This document shows positions 10,072 to 20,820 of a DNA stretch of 64,000 bases, one piece after another. Every line of letters starts with the position of its first letter. The first letter of the stretch is position 1. Below the pieces are notes generated by a model that did no database searches, was not told the DNA's origin, and saw only the letters and a program-made list of their open reading frames with translations. Origin of the DNA: Blasia pusilla. Its lineage: Eukaryota; Marchantiophyta; Marchantiopsida; Blasiales. The position numbers and the translations under genes are program-made. Where the stretch lies: NCBI GenBank assembly GCA_050084515.1, contig CM114274.1:19592001-19656000 (forward strand). Direction: 5' to 3'.

Positions 10072-10275
10072 AGACATTCCAAATCCTGTTGAAGGCACTC
10101 CATCAAATGAGCTGAAGAGGCCCGTGAATCAGAGGGGGTACACCATCAAGTGCTTACCATGTGATAGTAGATCCCCTGTCAATCCAAGAGTGCCGAGTAC
10201 AACCACGCGAGGTGGACATGCTACAAATAAGTCGACTCGGAAAGCAAAAGAGGGGAATGACATCGTAGTAAATAT
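10072..10275 (+). other. Spacer between two elements with an open frame of about 70 codons
   Basis: The stretch lies between the end of copy 1 and the first base of the next terminal repeat. One frame (through SNELKRPVNQRGYTIK and KSTRKAKEGND) is free of stops from about 10077 to 10308 and has a protein-like composition rich in Lys, Arg, Thr and Pro. It has no obvious start and I recognise no family. It may be a fragment of a host exon or of another transposon. Confidence 0.3.
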
Positions 10276-10796
10276 TGTCACGTCTTTTAGGATAGATTGA
10301 TAAAATCTAGTAGAGCGTCTTCGTGAGTAGTGGAGGACACACTTAGGAGGTCGAGGATGACCTGATGAGGCCCCGATAATCCTAAGAGAGCAGGTTTCCC
10401 CTTCGTTTTGACTCATTTGGAGCCATATTGAAAAAACTTACTATTTTAGGTAACTATCATTTTGAGTATATGGTCAACTTTATATTTTCGGTAAGTGGAC
10501 CTTGACCTCCTACATCAGGTCAAGAGCCAAAGAGGTGACTTGGGAGCATAGGTTACCATGGAGAGAGCTTGGGAGAGGGGAGGGGTATACCTCGAGGAGA
10601 GAGAGCTTGAGAGCTCATTCTCTCTTTGTTGAACCTCTTGGAATGAGGCGGCAGAGCTATGGTCTTGCTTGCCTTGTGTGTGTAACCCAAGCCTCTCATT
10701 AGGAGAATGGGTTTGGTTTGACATTGAGAGAGACATGTGAGAGTGAGTGCACACATTTGAGAGCTATGGTGTTGAGGTAGGATCTTGATTTTACAA
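10276..10796 (+). repeat. 5' terminal module X of the second subfamily
   Basis: It begins TGTCACGTC and runs to about 10796. It matches 55393-55900 (minus strand) and 33186-33671 (minus strand), with shared blocks such as AGAGCAGGTTTCC and GGCTCTTGACC-type sequence (here as reverse complement). Two unrelated sites (10276 and 33671) begin exactly at TGTCACG, and copy 2 begins at TGTCATG. This argues that this is the true outer end. No Y module follows it at the 5' end. Confidence 0.65.
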
Positions 10797-12320
10797 AGAG
10801 AGAATGAGAGGGTGAGAGAGCTTCATGGGGGAGCTCGCTGTTTGTTTGATGTTTGGTGCAAGCTAGGGACCGTTCCCCGCTTCATGGCTCATGGGAGTGC
10901 TCACAGGAGTAAGAGCTCCGTTGTTTTGATGTTTATGTGTCGAATTTTTTGTGTGTGAGAGTGGCGCGCGGAAGCACTGCCCAATTTCTCATAGGGATTG
11001 AGTATGGGGGCAAGTTGACCCATGCAAGTGCTCTCAAGAGCACCACGTAGCTTGTTGATTTGTATTTTCATAGTTTTTACATTTTTTTGGGAGAAATCAG
11101 TGCGGAAGTGCTACCAAAAGTTTTGTAGGAGAAGAGACGTTGGGATTTACAACAGTCTCTGTTAGTTTTAATTGGAAGGTCGGATTCAAAATATTTTTTG
11201 ATACCATCGTAGATCGTGAAGTTTTTCATTTTGTGCGATAGACAATGCATGATTTGGAGCTGCGAGCAAAAAATTATGGCCAATTTTGCAAAATTGCCAT
11301 TGTTAGGCGATTTTTAGGATAAAATTGTTCAAACCCTAAACCAACCGTCGCCTTCAGCGGTCCACCGTCACCGTCAATAGTCCATCGTCTTTGTCCGCCA
11401 TTGAGTGTCGACCGCTGCTGCCGCCTATCGCCGCTCAGCGCCGCGTTTCGCCATTGTCCGCCATTGATTGTCATTGCCATCATTACGGAATGGACGCCCT
11501 TCCACGATGAGAGTTGATTCTCTGACTTGCACCGCCACCATGTACTTTGCTGTGGCCGCCACCATCATCGTAGTTTCGTCATCAACGAGTGATGGAAGGT
11601 GACATCGGGTTATGGTGTTTGAGTTTTCATTTCATTCTGCTATGCTGTGATTGGTAGCTACTCGACGACGATCGAGTACCGTGCCGTGATGCTCGTAGAC
11701 GCAATGCATCGCCAATTTCCGCTCATGGCCACACCACACTGTCTCAATCGCAGAGCCGCTCCTTCACTAAGGAGTAGAAAGTGGATATTACTGATTGAAG
11801 AGGATATGCCGCGGAGCGCCACATCCCATTATTGAGTGTCGTGCCGTTGTGTAACCGTTCCGTGCCGCCAATGCCGCACCGTATCGTTGGATCCGCACCG
11901 CATATTGACGAGGTTTGAGCAACGTCAATATGAGAGGAGTATGACTTGTTGATTGGAGGAGTTGTCTTCACGACCACGTTGGGGTCAATATTTGTAGTTG
12001 TCGAGGAGCGACATCGACATTATTGTCATGTTACCCATTCTTGTCTCTTACCCTGCACGTGTGAGAAATTTCTGGGTATTGGGAAGTTATTTGGGATATT
12101 GCGTTTCGTGTCGATGCTGAGAGTATCGATGGTGTATGGGTTTAGGGGACATAGACCTGTCTGGGATGTCCAAAGTTGAGGATGGTTTGTCGATGAGACG
12201 ATAGATTAGTTGATTTGCCGGACCACCCCACTTGTTGCCGCATAGCACACGTCTCACTGAGAGAGTGTAGATTGAGTGCCGCATGTTTAGTTTGAGTGAT
12301 TGAGGGATTACTCGCAAGAT
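10797..12320 (+). other. Leader of the second-subfamily element, non-coding
   Basis: About 1.5 kb without a conserved frame. The middle (11340-11480) is unusually rich in CCGCC/GTCCACCGTC-type words, on either strand without a convincing protein. By position it corresponds to the 1.5-kb leader of copy 1, but I see no clear similarity. Confidence 0.45.
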
Positions 12321-14480
12321 TGAGAGTGATTGTGTGAGAGGGACACGAGGGTCATAACGGCATCCTTTCGGGATTTAGAGAGGCAAGGTAGTGGACCTGA
12401 GAGCAGCTCTGGAGGGTTTACCCAAAGTGGTGTGAGGTTTCGAGGGTCTCTAGGTGAGAGACCACCTCGATCTCCTTTTGTGTCATCTTCAGACGAGGGG
12501 GAGCATGTAGAGGAGTGTGTTAGTGATCCACCGTACACATTGAGTGGTCCTACCAGTTAGGCGTACGAGATGGACGACCAGGGTAGAGGACCGCGTAGGT
12601 TTTTAGGTGTTATAGGCACTATAGAGCTACATGACTTCATTGCGGAGTTTAGGAGTTGGTGTGACTCACTGCGGGCTAGGAATTCTAGAGAGTTCAACGC
12701 GTTTACAGCATGGAATGGTATGTTCCAGCATTTAGAGGGAGCGCCCATGGACGATTACCATGAGTTCTCCCACAAATATGCCCAGGAGATTAAGGCATGA
12801 CGACTCTACTATGACCCACACTATGTGTCATGGATGGAGCCATTCCCAAATGAGGAGAGAAGTCATGAGAGGCTACGTCCTCTTCCACTAGTCACTCGCA
12901 CTGGAGCAGTTGCGGCATATAGTCGAGTTCATCCCAGGTTCAACCGTGTGGTTGAGTTCTTAGCTGAGTTGAGGGCGAGCTACCAAAGTGTACGGACGGA
13001 GAAGTTGTGGAGCATCCATGACTTCCAGAGGCGCCTTGGTGAGAGTTTGCGTGAGGCTTACACTCGCTTGCACCGGTTGATCAACGTCACTCAGGGGATG
13101 ACAAAGGCTCGGGCTATCAAGTCATGGTACGTAATGTCGGATTAGACCCTACACTCACGAGTGCGGGAGGGGGTGCTTCTTATGAACAGTTCCCCTACGT
13201 CGAGGCCTATTTTTAGGACCACCGAGAACATTGAGCGCAACATGGCGGAGGAGAGGGTAGCCACCATGGGGTCTGGGCGAGAGCAGTCACGATTTCCTGC
13301 ACCACCAGTGCAGCAACGTGGACTCCGAGATAGGTTGACTGTGGCACCACGAGGTCAGGGAGGATATTGGGAGGTCGTGCCATAGAGACCTGCGCCTTCA
13401 TATGTGGCTCAGCAATAGCCGCCTACGATTACTTGTTGGTCATGTGGTGGAGCCCATCATCAATGTGATTGCACTCGTAAGGGTCATGAACGTTGCACCA
13501 AGAGGTTATAAGTTTGACTATGTTTAGAGGTATGGTCACACACGCACAAGATATTTCAGTTTACACCCTGAGTTATGTCCGGACTGAGGGCCAAAGAGGG
13601 CACCAGAGCGAGTAGCCGGTCCGGGTGGGCCTACAGGTCGTGCACCATTGGGGGACGAGGAGCTGGAGTTGCCCGACAGGGTGGTGGAGTTTCCGGTGGA
13701 GGAGGTAGAGTCCCACCACCTAGACGCATCGAGAGAGACGCCGGGCGTGAGGCTAGGATGGCTGCTTAGATACAGCAGCTACATGAGCAGATTGCCGCCA
13801 TGGCATTGAGGTTACATGATGCCGGATCCGTGGCATCCACATCATATGGAGCAGCAACAAATATGGAGGATCTTGGTTGGATGTGCGGGGTTGCCTAGAT
13901 GGAGGCCGCCATAGTCTTGACACGTAGAGAAGCCAGAGAGTTGAATCCACAATGGGAGGAAGCCAAGAAACAGACCATGCTTCCTCAATCTTTCACGTTG
14001 TCCGAGGTGATGAGGACCCCATTGATAGGTCCTGATCAGAGTTCTTGGAGAGTTGGTGATGTTATTGGTGTGCAAGCATGGAGGATGATGGGAGAAGCGA
14101 GTGTAAAGGCACCTACTGCTGATGCTCAAGAGGAGCATGTGTCGAGTACGATGTTGGGGGCGGCCACGATGGTGTACCATGCTCCGCTATTTTTTGCTTT
14201 TGATGTTATGACATTGGGAGGTACGCCTGCCGAGCTATTTTGGCTAGCTTCTAGGCTATGTGAGTGTGGAGTTGGAGTTCCTGCATCACGTTCAAAGGTG
14301 ATGGACCTACCCTTAGAGCGGATGCTCGAGCCGTCCACGCCAGATTCATGGCAGGCTGCGGTTGCTAGGATGGCAGAGATGCCCGCTAGACCCGCGATAG
14401 AGCGTGCCATGGCTTCTCCTAGTGTTGTGTTGCTGGATAACTTGGGAGAGGTCTTCCAGTTGGTGGTGTCCCAGTTGTGT
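12321..14480 (+). pseudogene. Gag of the second-subfamily element, broken and truncated
   Basis: The frame from about 12330 carries GGFTQSGVRFRG, also present in copy 1 gag (GGFTQSGLRY), then a TAG at 12558 and the capsid-like region. Stops occur at 12798 and 13144. A zinc-knuckle-like CWSCGGAHHQCDC is near 13435-13475, with the second knuckle degraded. The 13899-14498 frame (PQSFTLSEVMRTP, ATW-like QAAVARMAEMPARPAIERA, LDNLGEVF) parallels copy 1 at 3800-4260, just upstream of the protease. The match stops near 14480. Confidence 0.7.
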
Positions 14481-14699
14481 TTGTTTCAAGGTTACTAGCA
14501 TTCTTGAAGACAATTGTCTTTCCTATCATGAACACAGCTCCTGGAAATAAATACGAGACAACAAAATTATCGTCAAGTCTTGGATTGAATTACAGTTCCA
14601 TTCATGCTTGCCTTGATGGCCACGTGCTCTTCAAAGGAGAGCATGCAAATTGATCAAGTTTCCCAGTATGTGGACAACAAAGGTATAGAAATATGGGCA

Positions 14700-15969
14700 A
14701 GTCCATGCAGCCTACTAAGGTACTTTGGCATTTTGAAATCATTCCTAGATTGAAACAGATGTTCAAGAGCCCAACGATTTCAAATTTGATGACTTGGACA
14801 GTCGAGAACAAGAGTACCAATGGCCTCAGGCACATCAGAGATTGAGAATATTGGAGATTCATCGACCGGAGAGGCCAGAGTTTGCAAGTGAGACAAGGAA
14901 CGTGAGAGTTGGCCTCTCTACCGATGGAATCAATCCATTTGCAGACAAGAACAATGAATATTTTTGTTGGCTATAACCTTGCTGAATTACAACCTCCCTC
15001 TGTGGTTGATTACTAAGAAGTTCTTTGTCTTATTGGTTTTGCTCATCCGAGGCCCACAATCTGCTCTTTCTAGGAATATAGACGTTTGGATAGCTCCTCT
15101 TGTGGATGAGTTGAAGCCCTTGTGGTACGAAGGCATTTGGATCCATGATGTGGTGTAACGGGTTGGGAGACCAAACCCACTTAGGCTACAAGCCCAATTG
15201 ATATTGACTTTGGGAGATTATCCAAGCCCACGACATGATTTCACGTCAGGCAACAAAGGGGTATTTGGCTTGTATTGCATGTGGCCCCAATTTCACTGAT
15301 GAGCATTCTAGAACTTTGAGGAGCATGAAATACAGTGGACATCAACGTTTCCTCCAACACGATCATCCTTATAGACAGAGGGCATCATAGATAGTTCAAT
15401 ACAACAATGCCCCAGAGCTTTGTGGCCAACCCAACGAGTTAGTAAAGAGCAGATTCTAGATTGGGGACACCAAAAGACCATGTACGACATGGAAAGAGGC
15501 ACTTGTGAGGGTTTAGATAATGGACCCAAACGCCAAGATTCATAAACTCCAAATGCTCAATGGGATCCGGGACAGAGATATGGTGTGAAACGACAAAGCA
15601 TACTTGATGTGGAGTTGGACTACTGGCGGGTAATCTATGTCACCCATTGGCTCGTACGCAACGTCTATTAATTGCCACATGAGATGCTTTCGAGAATTGA
15701 GGCTACTCATTTATCATCCATGTGTAATCATGGTTGTCATATGTGGTGTAATAGGAGTTCAACCCTAGCAAACATAATCTAGACGTAATGCATATTGAGA
15801 AAAATGTATGCGAGAACCTATTTAGGTTGCTTTATGGGGAGAAGGACACAACAGTAGTGCAATTGGATCTCCAAGAGAGGAGAATATGGTCTCAATTGTG
15901 GTTGAAGGATGATGAGAACAGACCCAATGTGGTATTCAAATACCAGGCACCTTATGTTTGCACAGACAC
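14700..15969 (+). pseudogene. TNP2-like transposase, N-terminal part, broken
   Basis: Recognisable pieces occur in order: ETRNVRVGLSTDGINPF (about 14890-14940), a NYNLPLW segment (14985-15005), a GPQSALSRNIDVWIAPLVDELK segment (15052-15117) and MHIEKNVCENLFRLLYG (15788-15838). TNP2 proteins of CACTA elements show the same order (DPRNVRLGLASDGFNPF-like, YNLPPW-like, DIDVYLQPLVDEL-like, MHVEKNV-like). At least two frame changes and several stops occur. The frame runs into the solo LTR at 15969 and resumes at 17212. Confidence 0.82.
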
Positions 15970-17211
15970 AGTGTAATGTACAAGAGTTTCTATTTTACAA
16001 CCGTTTTAATAAGTTCGATCCCCAAGAGGATCATGGTTTGATGAAAAGAGAGTTCGAAATTACAATGTTGTTGTAATAGTTGTGTTAAAATATGTATGAG
16101 TTATATTCAATGTCTTATCAATATCGGCTGATCTTTCTTAGTACCAAAGGATCTTTTCTCGATTCTCTCTAGTGGAATTGATATGATGTTCAGGTAGATC
16201 TCCTCTCGATATCAAGAAACCTCACAGAGACCTCAACATGAAAGCTGGCTTTTCCTACTTTCGGAACTCAATCCGTCTCGGCAGGCTATTCTCTGTCAAA
16301 CAGATTTCCTACAACTCATGTTGATTATTTCATTCATGAGAAAGGTTTGTTTGGTTCACTCTTCACCCTGCAGACCCAAAAAGAATACTAAGACATAAGC
16401 ATCGCACATCAGAATGAATGAATGATTGCTTTACTACTCTATCAAGAATGAGAAAGCTTCAAAGTGTATACAAGCTCGAGAGGGTACTACTTCCTTGCTC
16501 GGACCATTCCAACAGCATAAGGACTTCGTAAAACATTGATGATTATGGCTTCTGTCTTGCTTCTAAAATACTCGCTGGGGTAGAAGTGGTCCAAAGATTC
16601 GAAGCGTTCTTCATGAAGCGAGTGTCTCTTCATCATTTCTAACTACCTAGAACTATGGTTCTCTTAGCTTTTCCTACGATCCCTGTGAATCCGCAGAACA
16701 AAACTGTTCTATTTACCAATTTGATACAAAGGGTCACGCCTCTTTCTAGTCTAACTGTTCTAACGTGCGTCGCTTGAAATCACAATCATTCTTAGCTTCG
16801 CTTCGCTGGACTTCATGAGGACAAAGCACTCCATGCTTCGTTCTTATTTCAGGTGCTTCGTGCTTCGTACAAGAGCAAAGTACTTCTTTCTCTTCTTCTT
16901 CATGCTTCGGTATACTTCATTATAGAGCAGAGCACTTCGTAGACAGAGCTTCGTTGAGCTTCATTGAGCTTCGTTGAGCTTCCGAAACTTCTTGCTGAGT
17001 CTTGAGACTTCGTTATTGCATTTTCCTCTCCTCTAGGGCAAATCCTTGATCTTCCATCTCTCTGCCTTGTCCCAGGGGCTTCGTGATTCACTTTAATCTT
17101 ACTCATTCCTCCTCATAATAATAAATAATCAAAATCAAAATCATAATGTACAAGAGTCTTCGTTGAATAAAAAGATATATTCTTCAAAAGTACAAAATTG
17201 TGGGTATCACA
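15970..17211 (-). mobile_element. Solo LTR (gypsy family of the 27548-33183 element) with target duplication
   Basis: The 1242-bp segment reads TGTGATACCCAC ... GTACATTACA on the minus strand, a TG...CA pair. It is flanked by CACAG on both sides (15965-15969 and 17212-17216), a perfect 5-bp target-site duplication. It is homologous to 26206-27438 and to the LTR attached to the element at 27548-33183. No internal sequence is present, so it is a product of LTR-LTR recombination. The LTR contains many GCTTCG/CGAAGC words around 16795-16985. One TSD copy removed, the transposase frame is continuous across the site. Confidence 0.92.
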
Positions 17212-18760
17212 CACAGAGTGGAAAACGTTTCTTTCGAGGCTTCAATCTTTGAGAGTTCCGACCGGCTATGCAGGTGCCTTCAAAAATCATGTAAAAAACA
17301 AGAAACTCGATAGTAGGAAGAAACACAATTATCATGTGCTTATGCAACAGATTCTGCCTGTATGCTTAAGGGGATTGATGCATAAGCCGATTCGTAATGC
17401 AATCATGCAATTCTGCAAGGTGTTTGGTCGTATATGTTTGAAGGTCTTTGATCCAACAAGCTTTCCCAAGATTAAAGATGATGTGGCACAATTTTTGTGC
17501 AATTTGGACATCCATTTTCCTTCTGCCTTCTTTGATGTGATGACTCATCTCATTATCCATGTTGTGGAAGAGCTTGGACAGTATGGGCATGTTTATATGA
17601 GGTGGATGTTCCCATTGGAGCGATTTATGAAAGTCTTGAAAGACCACGTCTTGACAAGATACACGCCTGAGGCTAGCATGGCAATGGGTTACATTTCGCA
17701 CGGTATATGGCGGGTTTTGAACATGTGAAGGCCAGGATATGGCAAGCTGAGGAAGATGACGGAGCAGTAGGTGAAGTTCTTCAAGGCAGAGGTTCCCCAT
17801 TGCAATTGCCGAGGCATATTTGGCAAATGGCTCATGAATATGTGTTGCAAAATACTAGTGTAATGCAACCATGGTGAGGGTAAGTAAAGGGTTGAACGAC
17901 TCAAGCCTACGTGATGTTGTATTTATCTGGCTTCCTATTTTTTTTATGTCGTCGCTCACCAGATACTGGTCGGCTAATAATGGCATAACCTCTACATGAA
18001 ATATGATATGGAGAAAAGTGCACATATTGGGGGTGGTGCAGGGGGCTCTCCATCATTCGTAAAATGGATTCGATTGGCAATCTGGGAGCATTCTGCACTA
18101 CACCCAGATATGGACCGGGATGTCTACCTTCTGTCTTTTCCACCTCGAATGACCATCTTAGCTTACAAGAGAATGCAAGCCTATAGAAACCACTTCCGTG
18201 TGGTAGATCAAAGTGACAATCATTTTGTCACATATGATTCAGGGTTGATATCTATATCCGATCAAATGAGCAATCACCAAGATAGAGGATGGATGCAAAT
18301 GGGATACAAATGAGAGCTAACTGACATATGGAAATTGGACTATGGGAACACATCCAATCCTATTATTCTCATGAAAGGGACTTCAGTGCGACTTGATTGG
18401 CGTGGGGCCAGACCTACAATGAAGCATGATAGTGATGGATTCTTACTAGCAAACTTTAGTTAAATGCAGCCTGAATGGTTTGAACCTTTTGTATTCCCCA
18501 GTCAGGTTGAACAAGCTTTCTTCCTAGACATGGAGGAATCAATCGGATGGCGAGTAGTGTGCCACAAGCAAGTGAGGAATCGTAGGGTATCAAGTAATAC
18601 TATGGAGTTCAGCTTAGATGGCCATGGGGCTTTTGAAGCTCCTAGTAGAACGATTCAACCTGTCACAACTATCGATAGTCAATATGTGCCATTGATGAGG
18701 GTAGAAAGATGGGAAGGCAACATTGAGATTGCAAAGGAATTTAATGATGCCATAGTCTAG
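17212..18760 (+). pseudogene. CACTA transposase, DUF4218 and DUF4216 part, broken
   Basis: The frame 17198-17728 contains LDSRKKHNYHVLMQQILPV, a FCKVFGRICLKV stretch and MRWMFPLERFMKVLK followed by GYISHGIW, the signature of DUF4218. After a gap with stops, 17996-18313 contains YLLSFPP and FRVVDQSDNHFVTYDSG, and 18300-18760 contains LTDIWKLDYG, ASQ-like FVFPSQVEQAFFLDM and a WRVVCHKQVRNR end, fitting DUF4216. Stops at 18311 and 18462 interrupt the frame. Confidence 0.82.
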
Positions 18761-19959
18761 TAAGAGTGATTTGAAAGCTATAATGGAGACCTTGAATTTA
18801 ATTTAAGAAATGCTTTCCAAGATCACCAAGGATGCACCTATAGACCTTTTGTCTTCTTCTACTCCTTGCTTGAATGTACAAGTTAAAGAGGGCTTGCCTA
18901 TAGAGGTTGTGGATGTAGATGTAACTGATGCAAATATGTTTCTTGAACCTCTAACATTTCCATCCATATCTCCTTTTGTGACTTCTAGTGTGGAACATCA
19001 GATTGGGGTTGGTGGGTTGGGTTGCATTGCATTGGCAGAAAGGGATAGTTGGGGGGCAAGGTACTTGGGCAAGAGATGTTGCACCTGGGCGTGTACTTGA
19101 CAGTTGTATTCTTGGAAAATAGCAAGTGGGTGTACAATATAGTGGACATGGACATGATAACATGTCTCAAGGTGGTAGAGATGGACCATGTGCATGGAAC
19201 TCCAAGCCAAGTTCATTATACGGTGGATATTGTCTAACGGGGCAAGGATGGAATAGTATGAATCTATCCATTTGCAATCTCCAATTCCTCTTTCATTATA
19301 TTTCATAGGACGATGGTGGGAAGGTTGTGTGATGTGTATGTACTACACTGACATATATGTCATGTGTAGACTCTACGCAGGCTGGATTCTCCAACTACAC
19401 CGAGGGACCCTATCATGCGGTGCCAAATAGTCAAGATCGGTTCGGAAATAGCCAATACCTTTATGGACTCAATAATAGCACTCCAGACATGTATGGACAA
19501 CCCCAATGGTTGGGGCTAAGACCAACTCAAGGAGTGCAAATGACAAAGGGTACATGTAATAGCAAGTCACATATATATTTTCCAAGTATCTTCCATATTT
19601 GGACAATTTCTTCATCATGTTTTCACAGATTTGTAAGTGACCTAACATCGATGTGCAGACTCTGTTTGCAGGCATGAAGATTTGCAAAGTGGGATGGAGT
19701 CTTGACTGAAGTGTTTCATGTGTGTAGCAAAATATACGACTCTAGGCTTGCGACGGGCAAGCGTAGGAACAACATACACACCAAACTCAGTGACTGAGAG
19801 CAGTGTGCGAGGGGAGGGGGTGAAGGTCGGAAAATTGGGTGTGAAAAACTCTGGTTGGATCACCACAACTTCAAAAGGAAAGAATAGGTGGCATGCAGAT
19901 TTTAGAGCCGAGGTGTTGCGATGGCTTGACATCTCCATTGTGAATTTTTCAGACTAACA
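18761..19959. other. Downstream of the CACTA transposase, unassigned
   Basis: Short open stretches occur on the plus strand (18810-19100, 19357-19677, 19718-19957), the last with a basic KGKNRWHADFRAEVLRW segment. None matches a family I know. They could be the remains of a second CACTA gene, but the sequence does not prove it. No terminal repeat closing the CACTA element was found. Confidence 0.3.
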
Positions 19960-20706
19960 CTATGGTGATTGGAATTCAATGTTGAAGCAACACATGTGCA
20001 CCACATACACCCCTATGACACTTGAATTTACAATGTTGTTCCTGACCCAATACATCCTTCCAATTCCATTGCCACTGTGGACATCTTTTGTGGCGATGAT
20101 CTCCATTTTTGCCTCTCGAGCTGAAGCAATTCGCTTTGCTCTCTCCACCATTGGCCTACACATTCTGTTTCTCTTCACCCCATTTCTAGACTCAAACAGA
20201 AATAGTGGATTAAGATCATCCACCTTCTCCGGGTACATATTGACGTCAATCTTGGGTTGAATATGAAATGTGAAGGTCTCTGTACTGCGAACATGCTCTA
20301 AACTTTCTCCGTCTACGACTCTAAATTCGGCACTTGTAAGATTTTCCACTTCGTCTTGAGTGCAATTCGTACCTACGGCGATGGGCCAAATCGTGGGGGT
20401 ATTCCCCGGAGCTCCAATGGCAGCCAAGTAAGACTTGCGGAAAGCGCAAGATTCATTTGGGCAGAAGAAGTACTTCAATTGATCCCCGATCCTCGTGAAA
20501 TGATCAAAGGTTTTGAGTCCCCAAAATCCAGGCACTGGTCGTCCAGTCGTTGTACAGTTCTTATTTAGGAAAGTGCCGAATGCTCTCCTAATGCCATCAG
20601 ATCCTGCCCGGAAAGAGGGTCCACGTCCAGGGTTGCTCCGAGATATATGCCACCGTTTCAGGTTGCAATCCACCTCCATTACCGGAATCCCATATTGTTG
20701 AACCAC
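19960..20706 (-). CDS. Open frame of 248 codons, function unknown
   Basis: This is one of the longest uninterrupted non-shadow frames in the transposon-rich part of the window. The product has a Cys-containing segment (FFCPNESCAF, near residue 85-92), a charged middle and a hydrophobic end (NSSVIGVYVVHMCCF). The stop is at 19960. It lies downstream, on the same strand, of another open frame (21222-20821) and of the decayed transposase at 21222-23640, so it may be the last exon or a second gene of that transposon. Many intronless host-like features are missing, and I assign no function. Confidence 0.4.
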   Translation of the reverse strand: MVQQYGIPVMEVDCNLKRWHISRSNPGRGPSFRAGSDGIRRAFGTFLNKNCTTTGRPVPGFWGLKTFDHFTRIGDQLKYFFCPNESCAFRKSYLAAIGAPGNTPTIWPIAVGTNCTQDEVENLTSAEFRVVDGESLEHVRSTETFTFHIQPKIDVNMYPEKVDDLNPLFLFESRNGVKRNRMCRPMVERAKRIASAREAKMEIIATKDVHSGNGIGRMYWVRNNIVNSSVIGVYVVHMCCFNIEFQSP

Positions 20707-20820
20707 CCCATCGACCGGATGTTGCGAACTTCCAGCAACGGAGGGCGTTTGAAATTAAAAATTCACTGATTTTGGAGAAGTTACTCCATCACGGATTTGG
20801 GAGCAGTCCGGGGTCCCCGA

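Larger units (their letters stand above)
10276..14480 (+). mobile_element. Second-subfamily retroelement, 5' half only
   Basis: It consists of module X (10276-10796), a long leader and a decayed gag. The gag resembles that of copy 1 in architecture and in scattered motifs (GTIELHDFIAEF, QHLEGAPMDDYHEF, GESLREAYTRLHRLINVTQG) but is clearly diverged. It stops near 14480 within the region just before the protease, where CACTA transposon sequence takes over. No pol is present. Confidence 0.75.
14500..18760 (+). mobile_element. CACTA (En/Spm) transposon remnant
   Basis: Three domains typical of plant CACTA TNP2-type transposases lie in order on the plus strand: the TNP2 catalytic region, DUF4218 and DUF4216. 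No CACTA-type terminal repeats or 3-bp target duplications were recognised, so the outer limits are approximate. A complete solo LTR (15970-17211) is inserted in the coding region. The element replaces the rest of the retroelement at its left border near 14480-14500. Confidence 0.8.

Noticed and set aside
15965-17216. The solo LTR as a large intron of the CACTA gene
   Set aside because: The segment has a perfect 5-bp target duplication, TG...CA ends and two other genomic copies in the window, so it is an insertion.
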